Below are positions 25,860 to 35,100 of a stretch of DNA of 64,000 nucleotides, one piece after another. The stretch's first letter is position 1. Every line of letters starts with the position of its first letter. Source of the stretch: Alteromonas marina (lineage in GTDB: Bacteria; Pseudomonadota; Gammaproteobacteria; Enterobacterales; Alteromonadaceae); assembly GCF_000808575.1 (NCBI RefSeq), contig NZ_JWLW01000017.1, positions 62,001 to 126,000 on the forward strand. The letters run 5' to 3'. Position numbers and translations under genes: made by a program. The notes below the pieces were generated by a model that worked only from the letters and a program-made list of their open reading frames with translations, was not told the DNA's origin and did not search any database.

Positions 25860-26768
25860 TTACTGTTCGGGCGACCCGGAAATAATAGTCTGTGGGTCTA
25901 AACGAGTGTTGCCCAAATTAATACGCCAATCCAGATGCGGCCCTGTAGAGCGCCCTGTTGAACCTATCGTCCCAATCTGCTCGCCTTGCTTCACGGTTTC
26001 ACCCACTTCTACCGTTATAGTGTCCATATGAAGAAACGTTGAAAACACGCGCATGCCGTGGTCGAGAATCAAGGTGTTACCCGAATAATAGAGATCGTCA
26101 GCCATTGTTACCACACCATCAACAGGTGCATACACAGGCGTGCCCGTTTCATTGGCGATGTCCAAACCATAATGCGGCCATTTCGGCACGCCATTTAGAA
26201 TACGCTGACTACCGTACACACCAGAAATCACGCCTTTAGCAGGCCATTCAAACCGGGTGAATAATGCATCTAAATCAGTATTACCGCTTCGCGCGTTAGC
26301 TACGTTGATATTGTCTTGCTTAATACGCGCCGTCACTTCTGCTGGCGGCGTAACCATTTTTTGCTCTAGCCCGTCAATTCGCTGAATGTTGTATTCGCGT
26401 TTTTCAAGAGTAATGTCTCGCTGCCACTTTTGGCCGTTGTCTAATTTTACAACCAACGTTTGCTGCAGTGGCGCTTCCCGTTCAAAGCCAACAACAAATT
26501 TTCCGTCTTTGTTGGTTTGAACGGTTTCGCCATTAAGCGTTACTTTGGCCCCAGCGGGAGCTTGCCCGCGCAGTAAGGCACCTTGCGTAAACTTACCGTT
26601 CAGCACAACGTCTATTTGCTCTTGATTAGAAAGTCTAATGGCTTGTTCATTTAATTCTATAGCCGCAGAAACAAATGATATTGAAGCAACTGCACTAAGC
26701 ACTACCACGCAATTTAATATAGAAGATATTTGATTGCGTAATGTGTCTTTTGAAAGCGTGAATGGCAT
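25860..26768 (-). CDS. M23-family peptidase (LytM-like), exported
   Basis: A 302-residue protein with a signal peptide (about residues 1-35), a strand-rich middle domain and a C-terminal M23 domain. The zinc motif HYGLDIANETGTPVYAPVDG and DHGMRVFSTFLHM are present. The last motif reads TGRSTGPHLDWRINLG instead of the usual HLH, so a zinc-ligand His is replaced by Asp. I recall this HLD variant in several proteobacterial M23 proteins, so it may still be active or may be a regulator of amidases. Location is periplasmic. Start ATG 26768. Confidence 0.88.
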   Translation of the reverse strand: MPFTLSKDTLRNQISSILNCVVVLSAVASISFVSAAIELNEQAIRLSNQEQIDVVLNGKFTQGALLRGQAPAGAKVTLNGETVQTNKDGKFVVGFEREAPLQQTLVVKLDNGQKWQRDITLEKREYNIQRIDGLEQKMVTPPAEVTARIKQDNINVANARSGNTDLDALFTRFEWPAKGVISGVYGSQRILNGVPKWPHYGLDIANETGTPVYAPVDGVVTMADDLYYSGNTLILDHGMRVFSTFLHMDTITVEVGETVKQGEQIGTIGSTGRSTGPHLDWRINLGNTRLDPQTIISGSPEQ

Positions 26769-26805
26769 AGCTATTTCCTTTCCCTATAACGAGCAATATC
26801 GAATA

Positions 26806-27681
26806 TTAACCCTTTACTGTGGCGCCTTTACCTACGCCCTCATAAGCAATAACTTGGCAAACGCCATTAGGTGTGCGTTTCTTCTGCTCTTCAAGCAGAT
26901 ACTGCGCCAAACACTCGACTGTTGAGTCGGTTTCGATGACTTCACAATCTGACTTAGGAATTAATAGTTCAAAATAGCCCTGTGAGGACTCGTAAGCAAA
27001 ACAGTAGTAATCCGCTTCATTTGGAACTTGACCTTTAAGCTTTCTGTCGCTGTACGCTATTTCGTCTTCACGGGTGGCTATATAGATGTCGGCCCAACGA
27101 TCAGCCCAATACTGCTGACTTTCAACACACACTTTGCCGTCTAGGATAATATCAATGCGCGAACGGTGACCGTGCGCTATACGCTGACAATTACCGTCGT
27201 GCTTTTTAAGCCCGTGGGTATAGTGATAATACGGAGAATTAATGACTTCCTCACGTAAATGCAGCGTAATGTTTTCAACGTTTTCTGGAAGATGAGTCGC
27301 CAATACTTCTTTTAAGTAAACGCCAACAGATTCCATGTTTATCTCATCAGAATAAACAAATGCATAAGCTTCAGCGGGGCAATGTAGCATGATGCTACGC
27401 CCATCAATGCAGGTAAAACGCGCTTCTACCTGTTCAGAATCGTCGTCGTGAATAACCTCTGAACCGCTGTATTCAGCCGGCACCAGCAACTTGTGGTCAA
27501 CATATTCGTCGATTAGTCGCTTTAAGTTCTTTTTCACGTGACCAAAGTCTTGAACCATGCTCTCTTCGTTGAGCTCACCGTCCAAAATCACATCGACAAT
27601 CCAGCTTTCCCCTACCATGCCGCGTTTTGGGCAAAGGTAAGAGAAGTCCATCACTGTCAAATCATTTACAAATAATTGCAT
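26806..27681 (-). CDS. tandem 6-carboxytetrahydropterin synthase-like protein
   Basis: A 291-residue protein with two QueD/PTPS-like halves. The C-terminal half keeps the Cys and zinc site (NCQRIAHGHRSRIDIILDGK, Cys and HGH near 195-205). The N-terminal half has the fold's MVQDFGHVKKNLKRLIDEYV then DHKLL, but the place of the HGH reads GMVGESWIVDVIL, so its zinc ligands are lost. It may be a fused two-domain form in which one half is structural. Role in queuosine or pterin synthesis is inferred. It lies 37 bp upstream of the M23 gene on the same strand. Confidence 0.85.
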   Translation of the reverse strand: MQLFVNDLTVMDFSYLCPKRGMVGESWIVDVILDGELNEESMVQDFGHVKKNLKRLIDEYVDHKLLVPAEYSGSEVIHDDDSEQVEARFTCIDGRSIMLHCPAEAYAFVYSDEINMESVGVYLKEVLATHLPENVENITLHLREEVINSPYYHYTHGLKKHDGNCQRIAHGHRSRIDIILDGKVCVESQQYWADRWADIYIATREDEIAYSDRKLKGQVPNEADYYCFAYESSQGYFELLIPKSDCEVIETDSTVECLAQYLLEEQKKRTPNGVCQVIAYEGVGKGATVKG

Positions 27682-27747
27682 AACACCCTTGAATCGAGTT
27701 TATATTCTACTAACTAGTATACGTTTTTTATCTTTGCTTCGCAGCGA

Positions 27748-28854
27748 CTAGTCCATTGAAGATTGGCGATTAAGCTGATCTTTTAAATTAGGTGGAATTC
27801 CACGGATTGTTAGCGTATCCGTAGCTGGGTCGTAAAATACCCGTTCGCCCATTAATTTGCGTTCGAAGCTAAGCGATATACCGCCGCCCTGACCGGTAAA
27901 TTTAGCAAGTTGTTTCAGCGCTGCAGGGTCTGGCTGAATTTCTTTTTCAAGCGGTACTTCCATAGACTGCGTGAACGCAGAAAAGTTACTGCTAGTTTCT
28001 TCATTTTGTGGAAGTCGGTTAGCCAGTTCATCTACCGATAAACTCTCGCCCGCATCAATCTTTTCTTTAAAGTACGATTTAACTTCTTCTCTATGCTGGT
28101 GCTGCTCTTGCGGGTCTAGTGACTCACTGGCTAGGTAGGCATCAACTGTAGAAATCAATTGTTTATTTTGCTGTTTAACATCAACCAGCTCTTCGCAGCC
28201 TACAAACTGCATAAAGAAGTCTGATACCTTACGTCCCATTCTACCTTTAATAAAACTAACGTATCGCTGCTGTTCTGGCTGAATATCCAACTGCGTTAAA
28301 TCGAACCGCACAGCTAGCTGCATTTTTGCTAAATCCAAGTGTTCACGCGCGGAAAGATCTAAAGAGTTTGTCACTTCAACGTGCGAACGGGTATTTAACA
28401 ATGCAATCATCAAATACTGTGTGGCTAAATACTCATATTGGCAGAAAATAAGAAAACCGGTTTCAACCGTACCTGTTTCTGCCAAAGTGCGAACTAAGCG
28501 ATTGGTCGCTGATACCGAAAACGCATGGAATGCATCTTCAACGTTATCACCCGCCGCTTTTTGAATATCCATGTATTGCTTTAGGCCTTCCGCGAACTCT
28601 GCTACGTTCTCGGTGCTTTTTTGCGTAGTCGCTTCGCCTTCTTCGTTTTCTACTTTTGCTTCACGGGTAACTTCCGTCACAAAGTGGCCAACCCCTTTTC
28701 CAGGTTTAGCGTTGAAACTGTGATTTATTTGATGGGCAAGAAGCTCGATTTCCGGAGTAACAGCTAAGCAGTTGTCACGTGGAATTGCTTCAATTTTCTC
28801 TTCTTTGTTTACAATCAAACGATGTACAACAAAGTGATGAATCAGTGCACTCAT
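27748..28854 (-). CDS. yejK: nucleoid-associated protein YejK/NdpA
   Basis: A 368-residue protein, slightly longer than the ~335-residue E. coli YejK. The N-terminus SALIHHFVVHRLIVNKEE and the C-terminal VFYDPATDTLTIRGIPPNLK match the family. YejK is nucleoid-associated and binds DNA gyrase/topoisomerase IV in E. coli. The insertion around residue 75-90 (Glu/Lys-rich) and the one near 260 explain the extra length. It is divergent from yejL, the same arrangement as in E. coli. Confidence 0.94.
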   Translation of the reverse strand: MSALIHHFVVHRLIVNKEEKIEAIPRDNCLAVTPEIELLAHQINHSFNAKPGKGVGHFVTEVTREAKVENEEGEATTQKSTENVAEFAEGLKQYMDIQKAAGDNVEDAFHAFSVSATNRLVRTLAETGTVETGFLIFCQYEYLATQYLMIALLNTRSHVEVTNSLDLSAREHLDLAKMQLAVRFDLTQLDIQPEQQRYVSFIKGRMGRKVSDFFMQFVGCEELVDVKQQNKQLISTVDAYLASESLDPQEQHQHREEVKSYFKEKIDAGESLSVDELANRLPQNEETSSNFSAFTQSMEVPLEKEIQPDPAALKQLAKFTGQGGGISLSFERKLMGERVFYDPATDTLTIRGIPPNLKDQLNRQSSMD

Positions 28855-29013
28855 AGAGTATCGGGTGTCCTGTTGCTTAAAAAGTGTCAGAAATATCCAA
28901 AGAATTGCGGGATTTTAGAATGAATGATTGTACTCACTCAAACAACGATTATAATCATTTTACGTGTAAAACCATTCTTTTTATCAAAGAAATCATAAAA
29001 AAGAGGCGTAGCA

Positions 29014-29232
29014 ATGCCCCAACAGAGCCGCTATAGCAACGACGAATTCGAAACGCTAATGAATAACGTTATTTTAACCCTTGAAGAAGGCGGTGCAAAC
29101 CGTGATCTTTCACTTATGGTGTTAGGAAATGTCATTACGCACATTTTAAATACGCAGGTAGCCCCTGAAAATCGCGAAGCCATGGCAACCCAGTTTGCCG
29201 ATGTATTGAAAAAAAGCGTTAAAAATAGCTAA
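29014..29232 (+). CDS. yejL: YejL (DUF1414) family protein
   Basis: A 72-residue cytoplasmic protein of the YejL family (PQQSRYSNDEFETLMNNVIL and DLSLMVLGNVITHILNTQV). Its function is unknown. It starts 159 bp from divergent yejK and ends 8 bp before the yejM-like gene, a conserved gamma-proteobacterial order. Confidence 0.93.
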   Translation: MPQQSRYSNDEFETLMNNVILTLEEGGANRDLSLMVLGNVITHILNTQVAPENREAMATQFADVLKKSVKNS

Positions 29233-29240
29233 GGGATTGC

Positions 29241-30767
29241 ATGATACTTGCCGAATCACCTCGTCGCCAGCGTGTTACTAAACTGGTAAATTGGGGGCAT
29301 TGGTTTGCCTTGGCGAACATAATCATCGCCATAGTTATTGCCTCGATTTTTGTTTTCTCATCACCTATGCCTGGCACAGGTGTCGGCACCTTGTATCTTC
29401 TCGCCAACTGGTTTGGTCATATTGGTTTTATGACCTTTTTTGGCTTTGTTATTTTTATACTCCCTCTTTGTTACTTGGTTAATAACCCCAGAGTCATAAA
29501 GGTCAGCGCGTCTATTATTGCAGCTGTGGGGCTAGCGCTCTTGGCTTTCGATGCGTTGCTATTTAACCGTACAGGCTTCCATATTAGCTTTCACGCCGCG
29601 GATTTACTGCGCAGTGAAGCTCAGTCAACAATGGCGATAGAAAGCTGGCAACAGTGGGCATTTTTATTTCTTCTGTTTATCGTTTGGCTTGGCTTCCAGC
29701 TGGTCTTAGCCAATGCAATCTGGAAACGTGTTGAACGCTTCACTCGTCATAAAGTAGGCATTCCTGTCACTACATTTTTTGTAAGTTGTTTCGTAACAAG
29801 TCACGCTATTCATGTGTGGGCTGATGCCAAGCTGTATCAACCTATCATTAAGCAGGACAACATGTTTCCGCTTTCTTACCCTGCTACCGCTAAGACTACA
29901 ATGTCACGTTATGGCTTGCTTGACTTAGCGGCTTATGAAGAGCGAAAGCAACTACAGTTTAATACCGACATCCACAATATTACTTACCCTGCTGAGCCGG
30001 TTTATTGCTCAATAGAGACAGATAAAAACCTAACCGTAATTGTGCAAGTTGACGGTGACAGCGCCACCGATTTGAGCAACGTAAAAGGTAAAGCACTTAT
30101 TCAAATCCCTAACTACTATTCTACGGCAAGTAGTACTGAAGGACTGATGATTTCAACCTTGTTTGGTGTGCCAGAGATTTATCAGGATGCATTGTCTAAG
30201 AAACGTCCAGTGCTGCTTGCCCTTCCACTGGGGTCAGGTATGCCAGTATCTATTCATAGCGATGTAGCGTTGCCGCTTCCACAATTGTCTGGCTATTTAC
30301 AGCCCCTTAGTAACAACCATGAAGGGCTGCACATAGCATTTATGAAAGGCGCAGACATAAAAAGCTACGTGGAAAATACACTAGATAGAAAACACGACGT
30401 TATTATTGCGACTGGGTTTGGTAGCGAAGACGGTAAAGGGATGTTATACAGTACACTGAATATTAAAGCTAAGCTGGCTAGTACTGAAGATTTGGCACCA
30501 ACGATTTTAAACGCATTAGGCTGTAATGCACCGTCTACATTCTATTCAACCGGACAAAACTTATTAGCACCAGCACGACCTTGGTTAGTCAGTACGTCGG
30601 GCGAACGTATTGTGGTATTCCACGAAAATAAACGCACTGACGTTCTGAGTAACGGTAGCTATGAAATAAGTGATTTAGCCACAGGGAAACGGAGTAAAGA
30701 GTCGTTAAATATCGACTTGCTGAGCCAGGCTATAAAGCACTTGTCTCGCTTTTCCACCCAGAACTAG
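29241..30767 (+). CDS. yejM: YejM/PbgA-like (DUF3413) inner-membrane protein, shortened
   Basis: A 508-residue protein with about five membrane segments in the first ~190 residues (VNWGHWFALANIIIAIVIAS and NRTGFHISFHAADLL are diagnostic), followed by a periplasmic sulfatase-like domain. E. coli YejM (about 586 residues) senses lipopolysaccharide and protects LpxC regulator LapB. Here the periplasmic domain is shorter: the usual opening sulfatase strand (a VLVIT-D-L pattern) reads LTVIVQVDGDSATDLS, and the later STEGLMISTLFGVPEIYQDA still aligns. It is probably the functional counterpart, but the shortening is notable. It is coupled to yejL. Confidence 0.88.
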   Translation: MILAESPRRQRVTKLVNWGHWFALANIIIAIVIASIFVFSSPMPGTGVGTLYLLANWFGHIGFMTFFGFVIFILPLCYLVNNPRVIKVSASIIAAVGLALLAFDALLFNRTGFHISFHAADLLRSEAQSTMAIESWQQWAFLFLLFIVWLGFQLVLANAIWKRVERFTRHKVGIPVTTFFVSCFVTSHAIHVWADAKLYQPIIKQDNMFPLSYPATAKTTMSRYGLLDLAAYEERKQLQFNTDIHNITYPAEPVYCSIETDKNLTVIVQVDGDSATDLSNVKGKALIQIPNYYSTASSTEGLMISTLFGVPEIYQDALSKKRPVLLALPLGSGMPVSIHSDVALPLPQLSGYLQPLSNNHEGLHIAFMKGADIKSYVENTLDRKHDVIIATGFGSEDGKGMLYSTLNIKAKLASTEDLAPTILNALGCNAPSTFYSTGQNLLAPARPWLVSTSGERIVVFHENKRTDVLSNGSYEISDLATGKRSKESLNIDLLSQAIKHLSRFSTQN

Positions 30768-30848
30768 TTTTTCTCTAATGCAGTGATAGCCAATGCTATC
30801 GCTGCTATCTATTTCCCGTATTCCCTTAGGTAACAACCGCTTAGAGGG

Positions 30849-31421
30849 TTACACGTAACCACTCACTAATATTTCAGACAGCCTCTTGACCTGAGATACA
30901 CGGTGAGATGAGCTAATAGTAGTCAGCTGTTCAGCAGTAATGCGATTATCTGACAAAAAATAGCTCTTCGTTAACCCAGCGGCATTCGCAGCTTCGATGT
31001 CCCGCCAACTGTCGCCAATTAACACACTATTTGCTAAGTCTATATTTAGGTCTCTTGCGGCCTGGTTTAACATGCCAGGTAATGGTTTTCTGCATTTGCA
31101 GGCTATAGCATATTCGGCAACACTACCTTGCTCGTGATGTGGGCAGAAATATACAGGAATGTTTACAATATTGCGGGCGGAAAATTCTTTCTGGACCTGC
31201 TCCATTAAACCATGAAAGTCTTTTTCGCTGTAATATCCACGCGCTATTCCACTTTGGTTAGTAACAATAACCGGTAAAAAACCATTATTTTGGAATGTAT
31301 GAATAATATCAAAGATACCCTCCACAAATTCAAAATCTTCATAGCTACCTACATAGCCGTGGTCAACATTAATTACGCCATCTCGGTCTAAAAACAACGC
31401 TTTTTGTTTGTTATCGACCAT
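30849..31421 (-). CDS. gmhB: D-glycero-beta-D-manno-heptose 1,7-bisphosphate 7-phosphatase
   Basis: A 190-residue HAD phosphatase of the GmhB type, which removes the C7 phosphate in ADP-heptose synthesis for lipopolysaccharide core. Motifs are FLDRDGVINVD at the N-terminus, VTNQSGIARGYY, the structural zinc site with CPHH and CKCRKP, and LIGDSWRDIEAA. The ATG at 31421 lies inside the 3' end of rlmA (11-bp overlap), so the two are one operon. A substrate of the histidinol-phosphate type is a less likely alternative. Confidence 0.92.
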   Translation of the reverse strand: MVDNKQKALFLDRDGVINVDHGYVGSYEDFEFVEGIFDIIHTFQNNGFLPVIVTNQSGIARGYYSEKDFHGLMEQVQKEFSARNIVNIPVYFCPHHEQGSVAEYAIACKCRKPLPGMLNQAARDLNIDLANSVLIGDSWRDIEAANAAGLTKSYFLSDNRITAEQLTTISSSHRVSQVKRLSEILVSGYV

Positions 31422-32328
31422 CGTCTTTCCTTGCCTGCTCTCCCTTACTTTGACCTTTTAACACTTTTTTATTTGTATCTTTTTTCCATAGTTGGATATG
31501 AAAGTCTGCGGTTACGCTATCTAGCGATGCGACGATAGTATCTATCTTGCCTTGTGGGAGCTTCCAGTAAAAAGGCGTCATCTTTATTAGCGCGAGAGCG
31601 TGGTCAGCGTCAGCAAACTTAATCGGAAATGAAAAGCATTCATTGTGAATGCGAGTAAAGCCTTCCCGGGGGGCATCACTAATTTGATGGTGCCTCGCAT
31701 TGTCGTAAACCTGCTGCTTTAATTCAAATAAATGATTCGGCGCAGGGTCAACCGTAATAAGTATCCCTTGTTCTTTCAAAACTCTTACATACTCTTCATT
31801 ACTGCCCGGCGCAAATACTTGCATTACTACGTTTTGCGTCTCGTTCTGAAGAGGTAATTCAAAGCTGCTTGCCACAACAAACTGAGCGTACCTAAACGCT
31901 TTAGCAGCCAAATCAACAGCAATTTTAGCTATGTCGCTGCCGGCACCTTTTACTGAAAAGCCATTACGTGAAAGCCCTTGAATCATCGCATCTAAATAGC
32001 TTCCTTCACCACAACCCGCGTCGTAAACAGAAACAGTTTGTTTGGTAGCGTTACCTGCAACATTATTCGCAGTACCAGTTTTAGTGAGGAAGTGTTCCAC
32101 CAGCAAATGCATTTTGTCTTTCAATGGTTTGTAGGCGTTTAATTGATGAAACTCTCGTCTGGCTTTCACCATGTCTTTATCGTCACCGGGAAGTTTAGAC
32201 TTTTTGAACTGAACAGGTAACAAGTTAACGTAGCCAGATTTTGCAATATCGAAGCTGTGATTATTGTTACAGCGTATAGGCGTAGAGTTTAACGAGATTG
32301 ATGATTTACAAAGTGGGCAATGCCACAT
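31411..32328 (-). CDS. rlmA: 23S rRNA (guanine-N1)-methyltransferase RlmA
   Basis: A 305-residue methyltransferase that modifies G745 of 23S rRNA. The N-terminus has the zinc finger MWHCPLCKSS and RCNNNHSF, followed by the family segment SGYVNLLPVQFKKSK and the SAM-binding VYDAGCGEGSYLDAM. It methylates rRNA in the cytoplasm. Its 3' end overlaps gmhB by 11 bp, an unusual pairing of rRNA modification with heptose synthesis but probably just operon economy. Confidence 0.93.
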   Translation of the reverse strand: MWHCPLCKSSISLNSTPIRCNNNHSFDIAKSGYVNLLPVQFKKSKLPGDDKDMVKARREFHQLNAYKPLKDKMHLLVEHFLTKTGTANNVAGNATKQTVSVYDAGCGEGSYLDAMIQGLSRNGFSVKGAGSDIAKIAVDLAAKAFRYAQFVVASSFELPLQNETQNVVMQVFAPGSNEEYVRVLKEQGILITVDPAPNHLFELKQQVYDNARHHQISDAPREGFTRIHNECFSFPIKFADADHALALIKMTPFYWKLPQGKIDTIVASLDSVTADFHIQLWKKDTNKKVLKGQSKGEQARKDDGR

Positions 32329-32516
32329 GATAACGTCTTTTCTGTTAAGAATTTGATATACAGGATATCAAAATCGATGCCTTAACGGCAATAATAGAGC
32401 ACAAGTAGGCTTAAGACACACAGCGTACTTGTGCTAATTAGTTGCGCTGGGCAGGCTTTCGATTACGGAACTGCCTGCAATTATCATTTTACTACGCTCT
32501 TTAAAAAGTGAAGCTT

Positions 32517-33647
32517 TTACAACGCTGCTAACGGGTGGCTTTGTGCAGACCAAGGAGAACTAAAGAAGTGTTCGATCACGTCTTCAGGCACATCCTCAAC
32601 CGTTTTGTACTTCCATTTAGGCGACATATCTTTGTCAATTAACAAAGCTCGTACACCCTCTTGAAACTCTCCGCTCTCACCGCAGCGACAAGACATATTT
32701 GCTTCCATTCGAAAGCAATCTGCCAGGGTCATTTCTGCTCCTTTTTGACATTGTTCATACACTAAATGCATAGTTATAGGAGACCCTTTAGCCAGGGTAC
32801 TCTGTGCGCGTGAAAGCCATTTGTCTTCTTTCATGTCGGCACGCAAAATCGCATTCACTACTCCACTCACACTATCTGCGGCGCATAGGCTATTGATAAG
32901 TGGCATGTTTGGTTCTACATTGCTGCTAGGTGACAAATCTGGCTTTTTCAAGCTATCGATAATTGTCGTTACAGACCCTGCTAAGCTTTCGCTATCAGTT
33001 TCATTCCATGGATATTCGAGCAGAGAATTTAACAAATTACTTTTCTCTGAACTCGCGACTAACGCATCAGCGAGCCCAACGTAACGGGCATCGGTACCGT
33101 TCATCTGCCCACCTGTTAAGCCAAGAAACAAGCCAGATTTTCCTGGTAAGCGAGGCAGAAAATAGCTGCCCCCTACGTCGGGATATAAACCTATTGTGAT
33201 TTCGGGCATAGCTAACCGCGAAGTTTCGGTCACTACGCGGTGACTTGCGCCGCAAAGAAGCCCCATTCCACCGCCCATCACAATGCCGCTACCCCAAACA
33301 ACAACAGGCTTACTGTAGTTATGAATGGTGTAATCTAACGTGTACTCGGTTTTAAAAAATGTTTCTAAAAATTGTGGTATTTGCCCGTTAGCTTCCACCA
33401 TCGATTTGTACATAGAAACAATGTCACCACCCGCACAAAAGGCTTTTTCGCCCGCTGCATCAATCACAACAGCCACAATATCTTTGCGAGACTGCCATTG
33501 CTGAAGTGCGTCTAGCATAATGCCAGCCATTTCAAGATCTAAAGCATTTAGCGCTTTAGGCTTGTTAAGCGTCAAACGGCCTATTGTGTAGTGATCGCTA
33601 GACGTTTTTAGCTCTTCAACAATGACTACTGGTTCCACGTCTGTCAT
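32517..33647 (-). CDS. 3-hydroxyisobutyryl-CoA hydrolase (enoyl-CoA hydratase family)
   Basis: About 376 residues, the length of 3-hydroxyisobutyryl-CoA hydrolases rather than short enoyl-CoA hydratases (~260). The oxyanion segment is AGEKAFCAGGDIVSMYKSMV and the catalytic block is PEITIGLYPDVGGSYFLPRL. It would release free 3-hydroxyisobutyrate during valine breakdown. ATG 33647 is chosen because AGGAG lies five bases before it; a GTG six bases earlier is in frame. It follows the acyl-CoA dehydrogenase gene by 58 bp on the same strand. Confidence 0.9.
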   Translation of the reverse strand: MTDVEPVVIVEELKTSSDHYTIGRLTLNKPKALNALDLEMAGIMLDALQQWQSRKDIVAVVIDAAGEKAFCAGGDIVSMYKSMVEANGQIPQFLETFFKTEYTLDYTIHNYSKPVVVWGSGIVMGGGMGLLCGASHRVVTETSRLAMPEITIGLYPDVGGSYFLPRLPGKSGLFLGLTGGQMNGTDARYVGLADALVASSEKSNLLNSLLEYPWNETDSESLAGSVTTIIDSLKKPDLSPSSNVEPNMPLINSLCAADSVSGVVNAILRADMKEDKWLSRAQSTLAKGSPITMHLVYEQCQKGAEMTLADCFRMEANMSCRCGESGEFQEGVRALLIDKDMSPKWKYKTVEDVPEDVIEHFFSSPWSAQSHPLAAL

Positions 33648-33705
33648 TTCCACTCCTTTTTACAATCCTTAAAATCATGTCTGGTGATGTTATTTCCGAG
33701 ATGTA

Positions 33706-34860
33706 CTACAGTACACTTCTCTCGTCTGACAACAAACGTCTGCCGATAATAACGCGCATAATTTCATTGGTACCTTCCAAAATTTGATGTACGCGAACAT
33801 CTCTGAAATGGCGCTCTAGCGGATACTCCTTAATATAACCATAGCCCCCGTGAAGCTGAAGAGCATCGTTACAAACGTTAAAGCCCACATCGGTAGCAAA
33901 CCTTTTCGCCATAGCGCAGTAAGTGGTTTTGTCAGGGTCGTTATTATCTAGTTTACAAGCCGCCATGCGTACCATTTGTCTTGCCGCAACAAGTTCTGTC
34001 GCCATATCAGCTAGTTTGAACTGCAAAGCCTGGAAACCTGCGATAGGTTTACCAAACTGTTCACGCTCATTCATGTAGTCTCGCGTAACATTAAGCGCCT
34101 GCTGTGCAGTACCGACCGAACAGGTTGCAATATTAATTCGACCGCCATCAAGCCCCTGCATAGCCATTTTAAAGCCTTGCCCTTCTTCGCCGAGTAACCA
34201 GCTTGCATCTAACTTCACGTTATCAAACGTGATCATGCGAGTGGGCTGGGCATTCCAACCCATTTTTTCTTCTGCTTTACCGTATTCGATGCCTTCTGCA
34301 TTAGCAGGTACTGCAAACGCTGAAACACCTTTAGGACCATCTTCACCAGTACGGGCCATAACGACTAAAACATCAGTGCTTCCCGCACCTGATATAAATA
34401 CTTTTGATCCGTTTAGTACGTATCCGCCGTCAACTTTCATCGCTTTTGTTTTTAGCGATGCAGCATCTGAACCCGCGCCAGGTTCCGTTAAACAATAAGA
34501 TGCCAACTTATCGCCTGTCACCAGCTGTTCACACCATGTGTTTTTTACATCGTCACTACCCCAAGTAGCAATCATCCACGTGGCCATATTATGAATGGTT
34601 AGCATGGCGGTGGTTGTGGTACATCCCATTGACAGCTGCTCAAAGATAATTGAAGAATCGAGCCTTGACAGCCCAAGGCCACCGGCACTCTCTGGCGCAT
34701 ACAACCCACAAAAGCCTAATTCTCCCGCTCTTTTTATCGCCTCTACAGGGAAATAGTGTTCTCTGTCCCACATCGCTGCATTGGGCGCTAGTTCCTGTTG
34801 GGCGAACTGTCGGGCAGTATCTTCAAAGGCGAGCTGGTCATCGGTTAATTCAAAGTTCAT
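33706..34860 (-). CDS. acyl-CoA dehydrogenase, isobutyryl-CoA type
   Basis: A ~384-residue flavoprotein of the acyl-CoA dehydrogenase family with SYCLTEPGAGSDAASLKTKA, RMITFDNVKLDASWLLGEEG and the catalytic Glu in HQILEGTNEIMR near the C-terminus. The group fits isobutyryl-CoA dehydrogenase, supported by the 3-hydroxyisobutyryl-CoA hydrolase next to it and a 3-hydroxyisobutyrate dehydrogenase nearby. ATG 34860 (MNFELTDDQ) is the family-like start; an upstream in-frame ATG would add five residues. It feeds electrons to ETF in the cytoplasm. Confidence 0.92.
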   Translation of the reverse strand: MNFELTDDQLAFEDTARQFAQQELAPNAAMWDREHYFPVEAIKRAGELGFCGLYAPESAGGLGLSRLDSSIIFEQLSMGCTTTTAMLTIHNMATWMIATWGSDDVKNTWCEQLVTGDKLASYCLTEPGAGSDAASLKTKAMKVDGGYVLNGSKVFISGAGSTDVLVVMARTGEDGPKGVSAFAVPANAEGIEYGKAEEKMGWNAQPTRMITFDNVKLDASWLLGEEGQGFKMAMQGLDGGRINIATCSVGTAQQALNVTRDYMNEREQFGKPIAGFQALQFKLADMATELVAARQMVRMAACKLDNNDPDKTTYCAMAKRFATDVGFNVCNDALQLHGGYGYIKEYPLERHFRDVRVHQILEGTNEIMRVIIGRRLLSDERSVL

Positions 34861-35100
34861 TACACATACCTTCAATTACGTTGCTTTTTAATAACAATAA
34901 CCAACACCTACCCCTTACGTAAACGTAAAGGTAAATATTTATTTAAAATTAGTGAATACTAGCGTAAATATTTTGTGACGAGATGGTACTTTTGGCCTTT
35001 AATGCGAGAAATAACTGATAAAAGTTATCCTATTTAATAATGCACTTTTATGCTGCCGCTGATAAGCTACACTGACGCAAGTTAACCCTTATTGGTCGCC

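Noticed and set aside
30780..30800. GATAGC-GCTATC hairpin after yejM
   Set aside because: Six-base stem with no T tail.
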